DNA of 64,000 nucleotides from Populus alba (taxonomy: Eukaryota; Streptophyta; Magnoliopsida; Malpighiales; Salicaceae), in contig NC_133287.1 in NCBI RefSeq assembly GCF_005239225.2, positions 16,992,519-17,056,518 of the forward strand, read 5' to 3'. Position numbers and translations under genes: made by a program. Position 1 is the first letter of the stretch; the number at the start of each line of letters is the position of its first letter. This document shows positions 62,750 to 64,000 of the stretch, in pieces. The notes below the pieces were generated by a model that was not told the origin of the DNA, did not search any database, and saw nothing but the letters and a program-made list of their open reading frames with translations.

Positions 62750-64000
62750 ACCCTTTACTAAAAGTATTTATTTTTGGTGTTTAAAAACTCAATTAAATTT
62801 TTAAAAAGTGTTTAATTATTTAATTGAGGGTTTAATCGAAAGGGAAATCAACTTTGGAAGTCAATTTCAAAGTAATTGATGTTTGGGACTCAATTCGAAG
62901 CTTGAAAAGTTTGATTTAGTCAAATCAGGGACTTAATTGCATAACAATCAAAGTCTAGTGAGCAAATAGGGGCTTAATTGAACTTTTCTATGTGCCATGG
63001 ATCAACTTGCAAAAGCACGCGACTTTAGGGATTGAAATCAGGGAGGAATCAGGGGTTAAATCGAAAAAATTAAAAGTTTCGTGGTCATTTAGGGGGTAAT
63101 TGAACATATCAGAAACCAAGGATCAACTTGTAAAAGATGCTCAAAATTAAGGTGACAAACAAAGTTTGACAGAGATACAATTGCATGAAATTAGAAAAAA
63201 AAAAAAAACAAAGAAATTAAGGATAAAATAAAATGAAATTAGAAGATTAGGGATTGAATTAAACTATGACATATCCCAAATAAAAAAAAAAAAACAATCT
63301 ATAAAAATTAGTCAAAACAACGCCGTTCAAAGTATTGTGCTTCTTTTTCTTCAGTTTTTAGCTAATTAAGGAGGCATTTTCAAACGACTGAATGCAATAT
63401 TTTTTACCACTCTAAAGACTGAAAACCACCATCATTCGATCAAGAAACACCCCCTTTACAACCCTATATCTATAATATTAAATGTTTACGTCCCATTTTC
63501 TCTATGAATATCCACAACATCCTGTCCCTAGTCAGCCAAAACCACAGTTTCAAACATTATGCTGTTTGAGTGGACACTTTCAAATGATCAAATATAGAGC
63601 TACAAACCTCTAAATCAAGAAATAGCGGGTCTAATTGAATGACATGCACCCCCTCTACCAAGTTCGGGTGGTCTCATGTGACATTGATATCATAGATGCT
63701 CCAATAAAGTCCTGAAAATGGTTAACCCATTTAATGTTGACAAGAATATTCAGTTGTAGAAAAACGCCCAGCTTTCTCATTGGTTTCCATTTAAAAACCT
63801 CTAGAATGATCATGTTAAGGGTTTAAAACCTTTCTCTCAGGATTAAAGGGCATGAAACACTCACCTTGGTCCCCAAGAACCCTACAAAACCACTTACACC
63901 TAAAACCAACACTCACATGGCAAAACTAGCTAGGTTTTAGTTGTTTGGAACCCTAGACAACCCATATAGAAGACCTAAACCTGCTTATAAAAAAAAAGGG
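62750..64000 (-). repeat. Decayed retroelement-like block, orientation - (relative of 29560-31070)
   Basis: The reverse complement shows GGGTTAACCATTTTCAGGAC, then a GTGCATGTCATTCAATTAGA-like segment, an AACGGCGTTGTTTTGAC stretch and a long series of 'CAATTAAGCCCCT/TTGATCCTTGG' phrases, in the same order as in 29560-31070. The block probably continues past the window end. No intact frame. Confidence 0.55.

Overview
The window is nuclear DNA of a woody eudicot. Genes are split by many short GT–AG introns, intergenic DNA is very AT-rich, there is an intron-bearing tRNA-Tyr, and there are LTR-retrotransposon, MITE and Helitron-like remains. The repeat types (one short AT-rich family recurring at least seven times, and a Helitron-like end with an ACCCGT/ACGGGT hairpin followed by CTAG) look to me like Salicaceae (poplar or willow). 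That assignment is from memory of such sequences, not from a search.

Layout. 1-1883: the 5' end of a Ty3/gypsy LTR retrotransposon on the minus strand, with LTR, tRNA-Met primer site and a frameshifted gag. 2428-7600: two tandem RER1-like Golgi/ER retrieval receptor genes (minus) with identical coding-exon lengths. 7.9-21.2 kb: gene-free repeat land with minisatellites, a 1-kb MITE-like element and a ~2-kb Helitron-like element. 21.3-25.4 kb: a PCH1/PCHL-like gene (plus), with a 26-nt microexon and an upstream ORF in its leader. 25.4-31.5 kb: repeats, including a ~70-bp minisatellite. 31.56-36.46 kb: a 14-exon large subunit of ADP-glucose pyrophosphorylase, APL3-like (minus). 36.5-40.4 kb: repeats, including a perfect 51-bp inverted repeat. 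40.8-42.7 kb: ribosomal protein eS25 (minus), whose first coding exon is only the ATG. 43.4-44.3 kb: a decayed Ty1/copia pol fragment. 45.1 kb: tRNA-Tyr(GTA). 49.1-49.8 kb: a DUF4408/DUF761 membrane protein gene (plus). 52.9-56.3 kb: bifunctional dihydrofolate reductase-thymidylate synthase (minus), with two probable GC-AG introns. 57-64 kb: repeats.

How the genes relate. They are independent nuclear genes: membrane traffic, phytochrome signalling, starch synthesis, translation, folate/dTMP synthesis. Their neighbourhood appears old. From memory, Arabidopsis has RER1 beside APL3/APL4, and PCH1 or PCHL beside RPS25 and DHFR-TS, so this window joins two such neighbourhoods. I found no CRISPR, operon or novel enzymatic system. 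The points most worth checking are the GC-AG introns, the diverged RER1 tandem copy, the microexon and upstream ORF of the PCH1-like gene, the perfect 51-bp inverted repeat and the Helitron-like element.
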